A DNA stretch of 64,000 nt from Alkalimonas delamerensis (GTDB lineage Bacteria; Pseudomonadota; Gammaproteobacteria; Enterobacterales; Alteromonadaceae), in the NCBI RefSeq assembly GCF_030717955.1, contig NZ_JAUZVY010000001.1:62001-126000 (forward strand), written 5' to 3'. Each line of letters starts with the position of its first letter. Positions within the stretch are counted from its first letter, which is position 1. A program made the translations under genes and the position numbers. Below are positions 44,028-53,326 of the stretch, one piece after another. The notes under the pieces are model-generated. The model worked only from the letters and a program-made list of their open reading frames with translations. It was not told where the DNA came from and did no database searches.

Positions 44028-44635
44028 AAAGAAAACGCCTGCTCCAGCTCGATGATTTGGTGCTGTAAACCTTCAAGTTGCAGCTCCAATTGGGTACGCT
44101 GACGCACCAGAGCGGCTTGTTGCTGCCGGTGTTCGCTGATCTCACGGTACAGTTGCTGCCTGCCTTCCGGCGTCTGTGCATCGCCAAACATTAAGGCTTC
44201 TTTGTCACGGATCTGTTCGGCCAACTGCTGGTAGTCGTTATCCAGCTGTGTTAGTTGGCGCTCACTTTGTTGTGCCTGCTGCCGTAACAAGAAGATGCGG
44301 CGGCCGGCATCAAAACCCAGTAAAAAGTCGGCTTCGGCCTCCCCCTGACAAACGCCCTGGTAGTTTTGACCGGAGCGGCCATATTCAAAACCATTGCTGG
44401 TGCGGCAAAACAACTGCAAGCCCTGGCGATGGCCGCGCTGGTACAAAGCCAGATCAGGCACCACCTGGTGTTTGGCGCAATCCTGGCGATAGGTATCGAT
44501 GCGGGCAGGTGAACGGCCCTGCACCCCATCGGCATAGCCCAGGGTTTGCCAGTCTGCTTGCAGGCATTCGTCTTTACTCAGGGTGGCACAACCTGTCAGC
44601 AACAGGCCGGCAGATAACAGTAGGAGTCTGTGCAT
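44021..44635 (-). CDS. DUF2799-type lipoprotein
   Basis: 204 residues with a lipoprotein signal (LLLTGC, Cys16). Mature part has DUF2799 features: DWQTLGYADGVQGR and a Cys-containing central part (DCAKH, FCRTSNGFEYGRSGQNYQGVC), followed by a long coiled coil (residues ~120-200). The pattern YADGxxG and four Cys residues may be structural. Function unknown. Confidence 0.75.
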   Translation of the reverse strand: MHRLLLLSAGLLLTGCATLSKDECLQADWQTLGYADGVQGRSPARIDTYRQDCAKHQVVPDLALYQRGHRQGLQLFCRTSNGFEYGRSGQNYQGVCQGEAEADFLLGFDAGRRIFLLRQQAQQSERQLTQLDNDYQQLAEQIRDKEALMFGDAQTPEGRQQLYREISEHRQQQAALVRQRTQLELQLEGLQHQIIELEQAFSFY

Positions 44636-44698
44636 GGGGATCTCACCGGATTGGAATGGCTTTACCTTAAAAGAATCCGCGCTTTACGACAACTGATT

Positions 44699-46579
44699 TT
44701 AGCGCTGCTGCTGTAAGTACTGTAAAAAGTCGGGGGCTGGCAGGGCTTTGGACCAAAGATAGCCCTGAGCGGCGTCGCAGCCCCATTGCTGCAAGCGTTG
44801 CATGGTGGCGTCATCCTCCACCCCCTCGGCCACAGTGCTGAGCTCCAGGCCTTTGGCCAGCTGAATAATCGCCTTGATCAAAGGCTCATCCCGTAAAGAT
44901 ACCGAAAGCGAACTGATAAAGGACTTATCAACCTTCAGGCTTGAGGCATTAAACTGGCGCAAATACCCCAGGTTGGAGTAACCGGTGCCAAAATCATCAA
45001 TAGCAAAGGTGATGCCGAGTGCGCCAAGCCGTTGCAATTGGTTTTGCACCAGCTGGGTGTCGTCAATCAGCAGCGATTCGGTTAACTCCAGTTCGAGAGC
45101 CGTTGCCGGCAGGCCACTGTTGGCCAGAGCCGCCAGCAGGGTTTGTTGCAGTTTGCCATCCCGAAATTGCAAGGGGGATAAGTTCACCGCAACCCGAACA
45201 TCAGGAAAGCCTTGTTGACGCCATTGTTGGCAGTCGATGCAGGCCTGTTGCAGCACCCAGGCACCGAGCTCCAGGATCAGGCCACTGCGCTCCGCCAGTT
45301 CAATGACCTCGGCCGGGTTGATAAAACTGCCATCGTCCTGCGGCCAGCGTAGCAAGGCTTCTGCTCCCAGAATTTGCTGGCTGCGCAGGCAGACTTTGGG
45401 TTGGTAATAAAGCGCAAAGCTCTGGCTTTTCATGGCCGCACGAATGCGTTGCAGTAAATTAAACTTGTCGGTATTGGCCTGATCCATGGCGTCGTTGTAA
45501 AAGCACCAGGTGTTGCGCCCCTGTTCTTTCGCGTTGTACATCGCCATATCGACTTTGCGGCACAGCACATGAAACTCAATGCCATCGGCCGGCACAGTGG
45601 CAATGCCTACCGAGCCAGAGACTTCAACTTTGGTTTGCATCAGGGTGAAGGCTTCGGTGCTTTGCTTTAGCAAGCGGGACGCCAAATCGGCCAACTGGCT
45701 GTCATCGTCGTTACATGGGCTAAGCACCATAAATTCATCGCCGCCAAAGCGGCAGAGCACATCTCGCTCTGACAGTTCGTCTTGCAACCGCTTGGCCAGC
45801 TGCTGCAGCAACTGATCGCCGGCGGCATGGCCCAGGGCGTCATTGACCGGTTTAAAATTATCCAGATCCAGAAACAACAGTGCCAGACGCTGCTGGTTTT
45901 GCAGGCAGTCCAGTTGCATTTGCCGAAACAGTTGTTCGCACAAGTTGCGATTAGGTAGGTCGGTCAGTTTGTCGTGCATCGCCAGACGCTCAAGCTGCTG
46001 TTGCGTTTCGCGCACCCGCTTATTCTCCTGCTGCAGGGCACGCAAAGAGCGGTGCAGATCCTGCGCCATCAGCAAGACACTAAAGCCAATGATGCTTAAA
46101 ATGACACAGATATAGAGGATATGGCGCCAACTATCGGCCGGCAGGTAGGGTACCAGCCAGCTTTGCATGCTGGCATAACCCATGGCCGCAGAGGCCAGTA
46201 TCATGTAGCTCAGTAAGGAGAGAAATAAGTTACGGCTGCCTAAAATTGCTGCAAACACAAGTACGCCGGGGAAACCTACCACAGCAAGATCCCGAATGCC
46301 GCCGGAAGCGACGGCCAGCCCCGTCAGCATCAACGCCATCGACCAGAGTAAAATGTAGGCTGCCAGCAATGAGCGTTGCCACCAGGCGGCCGCGAACGCC
46401 ATGCCTAAAAAAGCAGCGCCAGTCAGTAAGAAAGCCTGAGTCAGGCCGGATGAAACGGTGGCTGCCAGCAAGACACCACACAAAGTTGCAGCGGATATTT
46501 GCAGCAAGCGTCTGGATCGCAGCTCCAGCAGGCTGTCTTCAGAATGTGTGGCGCTGGGCTTCTCGGGCGCTGCAGTCAT
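44699..46579 (-). CDS. Membrane GGDEF-EAL dual-domain cyclic-di-GMP protein
   Basis: 626 residues: about six N-terminal membrane helices (residues ~28-175), a coiled linker, a GGDEF domain with intact RFGGDEF (279-283) and an EAL domain with GAEALLRW (407-409), ELTESLL, DDFGTGYSNL, KVDKSFI and AEGVED. Both active sites look complete. The inhibitory RxxD site that normally precedes GGDEF is SERD here (270-273), so product inhibition may be lost. It may make or break cyclic-di-GMP in response to an unknown membrane signal. Confidence 0.92.
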   Translation of the reverse strand: MTAAPEKPSATHSEDSLLELRSRRLLQISAATLCGVLLAATVSSGLTQAFLLTGAAFLGMAFAAAWWQRSLLAAYILLWSMALMLTGLAVASGGIRDLAVVGFPGVLVFAAILGSRNLFLSLLSYMILASAAMGYASMQSWLVPYLPADSWRHILYICVILSIIGFSVLLMAQDLHRSLRALQQENKRVRETQQQLERLAMHDKLTDLPNRNLCEQLFRQMQLDCLQNQQRLALLFLDLDNFKPVNDALGHAAGDQLLQQLAKRLQDELSERDVLCRFGGDEFMVLSPCNDDDSQLADLASRLLKQSTEAFTLMQTKVEVSGSVGIATVPADGIEFHVLCRKVDMAMYNAKEQGRNTWCFYNDAMDQANTDKFNLLQRIRAAMKSQSFALYYQPKVCLRSQQILGAEALLRWPQDDGSFINPAEVIELAERSGLILELGAWVLQQACIDCQQWRQQGFPDVRVAVNLSPLQFRDGKLQQTLLAALANSGLPATALELELTESLLIDDTQLVQNQLQRLGALGITFAIDDFGTGYSNLGYLRQFNASSLKVDKSFISSLSVSLRDEPLIKAIIQLAKGLELSTVAEGVEDDATMQRLQQWGCDAAQGYLWSKALPAPDFLQYLQQQR

Positions 46580-46690
46580 CAGCTAGCGGGCTCCTTCAAG
46601 GGGGCAGATATCAAAGATAAGTGAACTCGCATTAAAGCGCAATGGCGTACAGCTGCATGCAGGCTGGTCAGCCCGAAAAGGGGAATGGCA

Positions 46691-47458
46691 TTACTGTGGC
46701 TTCGGTGCAGACTGCAGGCTGCGCGCATCCGGTAACAATCGCTGTTTTATTTGCGCCAGTTCGCCGCTCTCCTTAAGCTGCATAATGGCCTCGCTAAAAG
46801 CCTGGCTTAAGGCTTCCCCTTGTGGGTGCTGGCGGGAAAACAAGAGATAGAGGGGTTGCTGCTCAATCGGTGGTTCTACCCAATCAATGTAGGGCAGAAA
46901 CTCGGGAAACTCATGATGCAGCAAATAAATGCCATTGAGTTTATCACCGGCCATCAGGTCGACTCTGCCTGCTCGCAGCAACACAAACAACTGTTCTTCA
47001 CTGGAGACCTGATAATGCCGGATCCGGGTTTCCAGCAGTCCATCCGGGTGAGAGTAGCCCAGCACAGAGCCATAGCGTACGCCTTGATGCACCAGGTCCA
47101 GGTAGCTATCAAAGTGGTAATGGCTATCGGCGCGTTTAAAAAAAACAATGGCGGTTTGGTAAATAGGTTCCGGAAAGTAAAACGCCTGCTCACGTTCGTC
47201 GGTATGTTTGACCCCAAGCACCGCCGCATACTGGCCGAGACGGCTGGCTTGCATGGCTCTGGCAAAGGGCATGTAATGGATTTCGACTGGTTGCTCCATC
47301 TTATCAAAGGCGGCCTGCATAATGGCGGTCAAAGCCCCGCCCTCTGGCAGGTGCTCGCCAGTATGTGGACTGTAATCGGAGCTGGCAATTAACAGGGGTT
47401 CGGCCCAGATAACGTAGCTGGCAAGCAGCAGACCAAACCCGATGGCAGTCGCTTTCAT
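46691..47458 (-). CDS. Periplasmic solute-binding protein, family 3 (amino-acid type), orphan
   Basis: 255 residues, signal peptide (cleavage near residue 19, YVIWA). Features ALTAIMQAAFDKMEQPVEIHYMPFARAMQ and VRYGSVLGYSHPD of the family-3 binding fold. No permease or ATPase nearby, so it may serve as a sensory or accessory protein rather than transport. The GGDEF/EAL gene is next on the same strand (111 bp away). Confidence 0.8.
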   Translation of the reverse strand: MKATAIGFGLLLASYVIWAEPLLIASSDYSPHTGEHLPEGGALTAIMQAAFDKMEQPVEIHYMPFARAMQASRLGQYAAVLGVKHTDEREQAFYFPEPIYQTAIVFFKRADSHYHFDSYLDLVHQGVRYGSVLGYSHPDGLLETRIRHYQVSSEEQLFVLLRAGRVDLMAGDKLNGIYLLHHEFPEFLPYIDWVEPPIEQQPLYLLFSRQHPQGEALSQAFSEAIMQLKESGELAQIKQRLLPDARSLQSAPKPQ

Positions 47459-47505
47459 GGCACCGGATGTCGCGGTTACTTTGTTTTAGTATGGCAGAAA
47501 ACGTT

Positions 47506-47575
47506 AGGGCGTGTTGACCTTTGCTGTTTGTTTTTGCAGCGAACAAAATCTAAACAGCACAGGTCAACACGCCCT
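47506..47575. mobile_element. MITE-like element, internally deleted copy
   Basis: 70 bp. Left 35 bp are identical to the left end of the 39838-40104 element; the right 38 bp match its right end with two mismatches. The two halves join at the shared AGC, so 197 bp are missing. Flanked by TA on both sides if the element is taken to start at GGGC. Confidence 0.8.
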
Positions 47576-47584
47576 AGAGCGCGA

Positions 47585-47611
47585 CAAAAGAAAGGCGCCC
47601 ATCAGGGCGCC
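47585..47611 (-). terminator. Rho-independent terminator of the gntP-hydrolase unit
   Basis: GGCGCCC / GGGCGCC stem with ATCA loop, followed on the minus strand by TTTCTTTTG; about 45 bp after the MetX-like gene. Confidence 0.75.
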
Positions 47612-47654
47612 AAAGTGGGCAAAGCAACCAGGAGAGCAGCCCAAAACACCGCAG

Positions 47655-48815
47655 TTAGTCGGTCAGAAAGTCGCGCAGTACATCCGCCACGGCCGCCATG
47701 CCAACCACGCCATCCAGGTGCCCCCAGATGCCGGGGATTTCATGGTAGTGGACTGTTCTACCGGCGGCTTCCAGCGCTTGTTGGGTGGTACGGCTCATTT
47801 GTGGCAGCAGCAGCTGATCGCCGGCAGCAGGCAGCAACAGGGTCGGTGCTTGCACCTGCTTTAAGGCTTGTTGCCAGTTGTCCCCCATGCCGGCTCGAAA
47901 GAGCTGGGATGCACGCACCAGATAGAGGATATGGTTGGCATCCTGGTAAGCTGCGCGGATGGCAGCGTGCTCACGCAGTTGCTGCCAGGCAGAAAACTCC
48001 GCTCGTATGTCCTGATGGGGCGCTGCATCGGTGTAGGGCGCCGGGTAACGCAGGTTGAAGCCGGTGGGGTAGACCGCATCCTGAATGATGTAGGATAACG
48101 CCGTGATCAAGCCTTCGGTCGGTTGCCCAGTGGCGTAGTAATCGCCGTTGTTCCAGGCCGGATCGGCTTTAATCGGGTAAGCCCAACGCTCCAGGCGAAC
48201 GGCTGCCCAGGCATCGATAAAGGCGCTGCCGATCACCGGCACTAGCCGCTCTACTCGTTCCGGATAACGGGTTGCCCACTCAATGGCCTGAAAAGAACCC
48301 ATCGATGGCCCGATCACCGCATGCAGGCGTTCAATGCCCAGGCTATCGAGCAAAGCGCGTTGCACCTCGACAAAGTCGCCAATGGTGACTACCGGGAAGT
48401 CCAGTCCCCAGGGTTTGCCGGTGGCTGGGTTGATGGTGGCCGGGCCTGTGGTGATGACGTTGGGGTCAAACACATTGGCATTGACCAGGGTATCGACACT
48501 GATGACATAAAAGCGGTCGGTATCGATGGCTTTACCCGGGCCTATGATGGCATCCCAATAGCCTGGAACAGGGTCATCGGCACTGTACTTGCCCGCTGCA
48601 TGGGAACTACCGGAAAAAAAGTGCGTGATTAAAATGACATTGTCTTTGGCCTCATTCAGCTGGCCATAGGCTTCCCAGCCCACCTGAACCGGCGCAATGA
48701 CCTGGCCATTTTCGGTGGTGAATTCGGCGATTTCAAAGCGCTGTTTTTCGACCAGCATGGCCTTGGCCAGGCCGCTGAACAGCAAAGCGACGAGCAGCAG
48801 ACTACGAAGCAACAT
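47655..48815 (-). CDS. Exported MetX-like alpha/beta hydrolase
   Basis: 386 residues with a signal peptide (LLLVALLFSGLAKA), so it is periplasmic, unlike cytoplasmic homoserine acetyltransferase. The alpha/beta-hydrolase fold matches the MetX family, with Ser171 in VIGPSMGSFQA, Asp333 in LPAAGDQLLLP and His366 in IWGHLDG. MetX enzymes acylate homoserine; exported members are usually called putative esterases, and a hydrolytic role on an outside-derived ester is more likely here. 11 bp downstream of the GntP-type gene, with AAGGAG in between, hence co-transcribed. Substrate not known. Confidence 0.8.
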   Translation of the reverse strand: MLLRSLLLVALLFSGLAKAMLVEKQRFEIAEFTTENGQVIAPVQVGWEAYGQLNEAKDNVILITHFFSGSSHAAGKYSADDPVPGYWDAIIGPGKAIDTDRFYVISVDTLVNANVFDPNVITTGPATINPATGKPWGLDFPVVTIGDFVEVQRALLDSLGIERLHAVIGPSMGSFQAIEWATRYPERVERLVPVIGSAFIDAWAAVRLERWAYPIKADPAWNNGDYYATGQPTEGLITALSYIIQDAVYPTGFNLRYPAPYTDAAPHQDIRAEFSAWQQLREHAAIRAAYQDANHILYLVRASQLFRAGMGDNWQQALKQVQAPTLLLPAAGDQLLLPQMSRTTQQALEAAGRTVHYHEIPGIWGHLDGVVGMAAVADVLRDFLTD

Positions 48816-48826
48816 GCGTTATCTCC

Positions 48827-50128
48827 TTAAACTAATTGGAACAGGCCAATGGCGACAAAAACGCCGGCCAAAGGCACCAACACACTGACCACCGCTACCG
48901 GCCAGTAGGCGTTTTGGTGGGTTTCACCACAAATAGCACGAATGGTGGTGACGACATAGCCGTTGTGCGGCAAGGAATCGAGTGCACCGGACGAAATAGC
49001 CACCACCCGATGCAATTGTTCCGGGTCAACCCCACGGTCAAGGTAAGTCGGTGCAATTTCCGGCAGTGCAATGGCCTGGCCACCGGAAGCAGAGCCAGTC
49101 AGACCCGCAATGGCACTGACGGCTACGGCAGCCCCCAGCAGCTCAGGGCCAGGCAGATGCGTCATGTAGTCGACCACACCGGCAAAGGCTGGTGTTAAGC
49201 GAGCGACACTGCCAAAACCAACTACGGCTGCCGTATTGCCAATCGCCAGCAAGGCACCCAGTACCCCTTCGTTGGTTGCAGCGGCCGGATTGCGTAAAAA
49301 CTTCATATTGAGCAGGTACAAGCTGCTGACGCCGCCAGCCAGCGCCACAATCAGCGCTGCCTGTTGCAAGGACTCATGCAAAAAGAACGAGAGGGTGAGT
49401 ACCACCAGCAGGGGGATAATGCCAAAAATAGGGTTGGGCAGGTTGCGGTCTTCCACCTCGGGATCGCTGGCGCGTTGAATAAAATGCTCGCCCTTGGCCA
49501 CCGCTTTGCGGATCATCCACATCAGGCTCATGTAGCCGCTGATGGCCATAATGACCGCCACTACCAGGCTGACTTCCCAACCGGCATAGGGGGTGGTGCC
49601 TAGGTATGGGATGGGGATCCAGTTCTGGATTTCCGGTGAGCCCGCCGAGGTCATGGTAAAGGTCACCGAGCCCAGTGCCAGTGCTGCCGGGATAAAGCGT
49701 CTTGGCAGGTTGGCGCCTTTAAACAAGCTCACCGCCATCGGGTAGGCCGAGAAGGCCACCACAAAGACGCTGACGCCGCCATAGGTCAAGACCGCACAGG
49801 CCATCACTACTGCCAGCACCGCCCGGGTGTGGCCGATGCGTTTGACAATCGCCAGCGCCACTGCATCGGCAGCGCCGGTGTGCTCCATCAGCTTGCCAAA
49901 CAAAGAACCCAGCAAAAACATTAAAAACCAGGCGGCGACAAAGCCAGAAAATCCACTCATGTAACCATGAACAAAGTCGACCTTATCGGCGATATCCCAA
50001 AAAGGAATGCCATTGGTGGCGGCCACCATCAGTGCGCACAACGGCGCTGTGATAAAGAGATTGAAGCCCCGCATCGTCAACACGATCAACAGCAGCAACC
50101 CCAGGATTAACCCGAATAACCCCAGCAT
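48827..50128 (-). CDS. GntP-family carboxylate permease
   Basis: 433 residues from ATG 50128 (GAGGAA upstream); 12-14 membrane segments. Conserved GntP-family stretches include TMRGFNLFITAPLCALMVA, YGGVSVFVVAFSAYPMAVSLFK, and GLTGSASGGQAIALPEIAP. The family takes up gluconate, hydroxybutyrate and other hydroxy acids by proton symport. First gene of a two-gene unit with the exported hydrolase; divergent from the TonB receptor. Hydroxybutyrate or a related acid is plausible but not shown. Confidence 0.8.
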   Translation of the reverse strand: MLGLFGLILGLLLLIVLTMRGFNLFITAPLCALMVAATNGIPFWDIADKVDFVHGYMSGFSGFVAAWFLMFLLGSLFGKLMEHTGAADAVALAIVKRIGHTRAVLAVVMACAVLTYGGVSVFVVAFSAYPMAVSLFKGANLPRRFIPAALALGSVTFTMTSAGSPEIQNWIPIPYLGTTPYAGWEVSLVVAVIMAISGYMSLMWMIRKAVAKGEHFIQRASDPEVEDRNLPNPIFGIIPLLVVLTLSFFLHESLQQAALIVALAGGVSSLYLLNMKFLRNPAAATNEGVLGALLAIGNTAAVVGFGSVARLTPAFAGVVDYMTHLPGPELLGAAVAVSAIAGLTGSASGGQAIALPEIAPTYLDRGVDPEQLHRVVAISSGALDSLPHNGYVVTTIRAICGETHQNAYWPVAVVSVLVPLAGVFVAIGLFQLV

Positions 50129-50264
50129 GCAAAATTCCTCGTTTAATTTTGATTCAGTGTGATACAACAGCCTGACTCAGGCCATAGTACTAAGGTACAG
50201 GTTAAAAATTCTGCATTTAAGCCTACAGTAGGGGCGTAATGTTAACGACTCACGCAGGAGAGCC

Positions 50265-52586
50265 ATGATGGCAACGAACGAAAATCTAAAAAACAGCAGG
50301 GTGACAACACGGGGATTTACCATCAGCGCACTGGCTCTGGCGGTTGGCGCCAGCCTGATGGCGACAACGGCCATTGCTGGTGATGAAGAGTCAGCGGAGG
50401 CTAGTGAACTGAAGCTGGAGCGGATTGAAGTCACCGCCCGTCGCACGGTAGAAAACTTGCAACGTGTGCCGGTTGCCGTGACCTCCATTGGTGCCGATGA
50501 CATCGAGCAACGCGGGCTATCAACCATTTTGGAAGTGCAGCAATTTTCGCCCAATACCACTTTGCAGCAAAGTCGCGCCACCAACTCCACCTTAACGGCC
50601 TTCATTCGTGGCGTAGGCCAGGAAGATCCGCTGTGGGGTTATGAGCCCGGTGTTGGCATTTACATCGATGATGTCTATGTCGCCCGGCCTCAGGGTGCGG
50701 TACTGGATATCCTCAATATTGAGCGGGTGGAAGTGCTGCGCGGGCCTCAGGGGACCTTGTACGGCAAAAACACCATCGGTGGCGCCGTCAAGTACGTCAC
50801 GCGGCAAATGACGGGCGATACGGAGTTTTCCATCAATGGCACGGTGGGCAGCTACAACCAGCGTGACCTGAAAGTCACCGGCCAGCTGCCGCTGATCCAG
50901 GACCGGCTCTATTTCGGTCTGGGCTATGCAAATTTGCAGCGGGATGGTTACGGTGAGTTTTTGATTTCCGACCTGCCCAATCAGGACAAAGAAAACTACA
51001 ACAAAGACATTCAGGCCTTTCGGGCCACCCTGGAGTTTCGTCCTGGCGATAACTTTTTTATGCGGTTGAATTACGACAAAACCGACGACAAATCCAACTC
51101 CAAAGGCGGCTTCCGCCTGCTACCAAGCTTGCTGACCGATGCGCCGGTGCCAGACAGTGTCTACGATTCCTACACCAGCCTGCCAACCTGGACCCGGGTT
51201 GAAACCGAAGGCATGAGCTTGTTGATGGACTGGGCGGTCAGCGACAGCATCAGTGTCAAGTCCATTACCTCACGGCGGGAAAATTACTCGCCGGTCAATA
51301 TCGACTTTGACAACACGCCTCTGCGTATTTTTGATGTGCCAGCGATTTACGAAGATAAATGGTTTACTCAGGAGTTGCAGCTGAATTACCGCAGCGACAA
51401 CCTAAGTCTGGTGTCTGGCTTGTACTACTTCACCTCTGAGTCGTGCGGGGTGTTCGATGCCATTTTGGAAGTGCTGGGGCAAACCGCCTTTGGGACACCT
51501 GGGTTGACCCGTGAAGTGGCTGGCTGCAGCGACAGCGACAGCAGTGCGGCTTATGCTCAGGGAACCTATCGTTTGAATGACCAGTGGTCCCTGACTGCTG
51601 GCCTTCGTTACACCAAGGACAAAAAAGATGCCCTGGTCCGCAATGGCCTGATTTTCGATACTGTTTACCCAGAGTCGGGTTGGATCCCAGGTTATGTTCG
51701 GCCAGATGGCCTGCAAACCCCGGTGGTGTTGGATGACAGCGCCAGTTGGAGCAAGTGGACTCCGAAGTTTGGGGTAGAATACCAGCACAGCGCCGATACC
51801 ATGTTTTTTGCCAGCTTCAGTCAGGGCTTTAAATCCGGTACCTTTAATCCACGGGCCGAAACCGCTGAACCAGCAGCCAACCCGGAAGATGTGTACTCCT
51901 ATGAGATTGGGGTAAAGAGCGATCTGACCAATACCTTCCGCCTCAATGCCACCTTGTTTATGCTGGATCACAAAAACCGCCAGTACATCTCGGTGATCCC
52001 GGATCCAAACGACTCCTCGGTGTTGAACCAGCGGTTGGGCAATGTGGGCCAATCCGATGCGACCGGTGCTGAGTTTGAGTTTACCTGGATGGCTAATCGC
52101 AACCTGCAGTTTTACGGTAGCCTTGGTTTGATTGATGCGAAGTTTAAAAATGTCTTTAGCTTTGATGCTACGACTGGTCAGCAGATCGACATTACCGATA
52201 ACTTTGTCATCACCAATACGCCAAAAACCACTGCAAACCTGGGCTTTAGTTATGAAATGCCGCTGGCTTCCAGTGGGGATTTGATTTTCAACGGCAACTA
52301 TGCCTACCGCAGCAAATACTCACTGACTGAAGTGGGTAACCTGTTGGAGCAAAGCAGTTATGGCTTGTTGAATCTATCGGTCAACTGGTTGAGCGCCAAT
52401 GGCCACTGGACGGTGGGTCTGCATGGCAAAAACCTGACCAATGAGCAGTACCTGGTGGGGAATTATGCCTTTATTTCCATTGCCGATGACGGTAGCTTTA
52501 TTCCGGGCTTGGGTGGCGACAATACCCTGATCGGTTATTACGGCGATCCCCGCACCATCAGCCTGACGGTCGGCTACCGCTTCTAA
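50265..52586 (+). CDS. TonB-dependent receptor of a divergent uptake cluster
   Basis: 773 residues, start ATG with AGGAG upstream. Signal peptide (cleavage near TTAIAG, ~39), TonB-box-like segment LERIEVTARR, plug domain (LSTILEVQQFSPNTTL, IERVEVLRGPQGTLYGKNTIGG) and a 22-strand barrel ending in Phe (TVGYRF). It belongs to the large TonB receptor class abundant in Alteromonadales for carbon uptake. No Fur box is seen upstream, so iron is unlikely. Divergent with the gntP/hydrolase unit. Confidence 0.9.
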   Translation: MMATNENLKNSRVTTRGFTISALALAVGASLMATTAIAGDEESAEASELKLERIEVTARRTVENLQRVPVAVTSIGADDIEQRGLSTILEVQQFSPNTTLQQSRATNSTLTAFIRGVGQEDPLWGYEPGVGIYIDDVYVARPQGAVLDILNIERVEVLRGPQGTLYGKNTIGGAVKYVTRQMTGDTEFSINGTVGSYNQRDLKVTGQLPLIQDRLYFGLGYANLQRDGYGEFLISDLPNQDKENYNKDIQAFRATLEFRPGDNFFMRLNYDKTDDKSNSKGGFRLLPSLLTDAPVPDSVYDSYTSLPTWTRVETEGMSLLMDWAVSDSISVKSITSRRENYSPVNIDFDNTPLRIFDVPAIYEDKWFTQELQLNYRSDNLSLVSGLYYFTSESCGVFDAILEVLGQTAFGTPGLTREVAGCSDSDSSAAYAQGTYRLNDQWSLTAGLRYTKDKKDALVRNGLIFDTVYPESGWIPGYVRPDGLQTPVVLDDSASWSKWTPKFGVEYQHSADTMFFASFSQGFKSGTFNPRAETAEPAANPEDVYSYEIGVKSDLTNTFRLNATLFMLDHKNRQYISVIPDPNDSSVLNQRLGNVGQSDATGAEFEFTWMANRNLQFYGSLGLIDAKFKNVFSFDATTGQQIDITDNFVITNTPKTTANLGFSYEMPLASSGDLIFNGNYAYRSKYSLTEVGNLLEQSSYGLLNLSVNWLSANGHWTVGLHGKNLTNEQYLVGNYAFISIADDGSFIPGLGGDNTLIGYYGDPRTISLTVGYRF

Positions 52587-52599
52587 GGCGGTTACTGTG

Positions 52600-52631
52600 G
52601 CCGGAACTGTACTGTTAGGGTCAGTTCCGGC
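52600..52631. repeat. Perfect 10-bp inverted repeat upstream of the response regulator
   Basis: GCCGGAACTG (52600-52609) and CAGTTCCGGC (52622-52631) with a 12-nt loop. There is no T-run after it; a candidate -10 TATGAT (52632-52637) follows at once. Could be a receptor-mRNA 3' hairpin or an operator. Confidence 0.6.
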
Positions 52632-52675
52632 TATGATAGTGGTCACGCCTTCTTGTTTGCTAACCTGGTACCGCT

Positions 52676-53326
52676 ATGATTGCCATCATTGCCGATGATC
52701 ATCCGCTTTTCCGTGTAGCCTTGTCTCAGGCCGCACAAACCATTCTGGGCGACCAGGCGCTGTTGCTGCAAGCTGACAGCATGGAGCGGGTCTGGGCATT
52801 ATTGCGTCAGCACCCGGATACCAGTTTAATTTTCCTCGACTTAAAAATGCCCGGCGCCGATGGCTTTGCCGGCTTGACTGCTTTGCGCACCGAGTACCCG
52901 GATGTGTCGGTGCTGATGGTCTCGGCGGTGGAAGATCCTGCGGTGATCAAACAGGCCATGCAGCTGGGCGCTGCTGCTTATGTGCCTAAATCGGCACCGC
53001 TGGATCTGATGGCGGCAGCCATCGCCGCAGTGCAGCAGGGTGATAGCTGGTTACCGGCCGAGCTCAGCCAGGAAGTGGCCGAAGCCAGCAGTCTGATTGA
53101 TGATGACTTTGCCAGTCGGCTGGAGCAGCTGACGCCGCAACAGTTCCGGGTGCTGAAAATGATTGCCGATGGCTTGCTGAACAAGCAAATTGCCTACGAG
53201 ATGAATGTGCAGGAGACCACCATCAAGCAGCATGTGTCGGCTATTTTACGCAAGCTCAATGTCAACAACCGTACTCTGGCCGGTATTCTGTTCGAAAAAC
53301 TGAAGCTGCCGGAAACGGGCTCTTAG
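52676..53326 (+). CDS. crbR: NarL/LuxR-type response regulator, CrbR/ErdR-like
   Basis: 216 residues: receiver domain with Asp55 in LIFLDLKMPG and Lys105 in AYVPKSAPL, then a LuxR-type HTH (LTPQQFRVLKMIADGLLNKQIAYEMNVQ). The KSAPLDLMAAAI pattern after the receiver Lys is typical of the CrbR/ErdR group, which controls acetyl-CoA synthetase with an SSS-domain kinase. Here such a kinase lies 3.3 kb away and isocitrate lyase is next. The partnership is inferred from neighbourhood. Confidence 0.7.
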   Translation: MIAIIADDHPLFRVALSQAAQTILGDQALLLQADSMERVWALLRQHPDTSLIFLDLKMPGADGFAGLTALRTEYPDVSVLMVSAVEDPAVIKQAMQLGAAAYVPKSAPLDLMAAAIAAVQQGDSWLPAELSQEVAEASSLIDDDFASRLEQLTPQQFRVLKMIADGLLNKQIAYEMNVQETTIKQHVSAILRKLNVNNRTLAGILFEKLKLPETGS

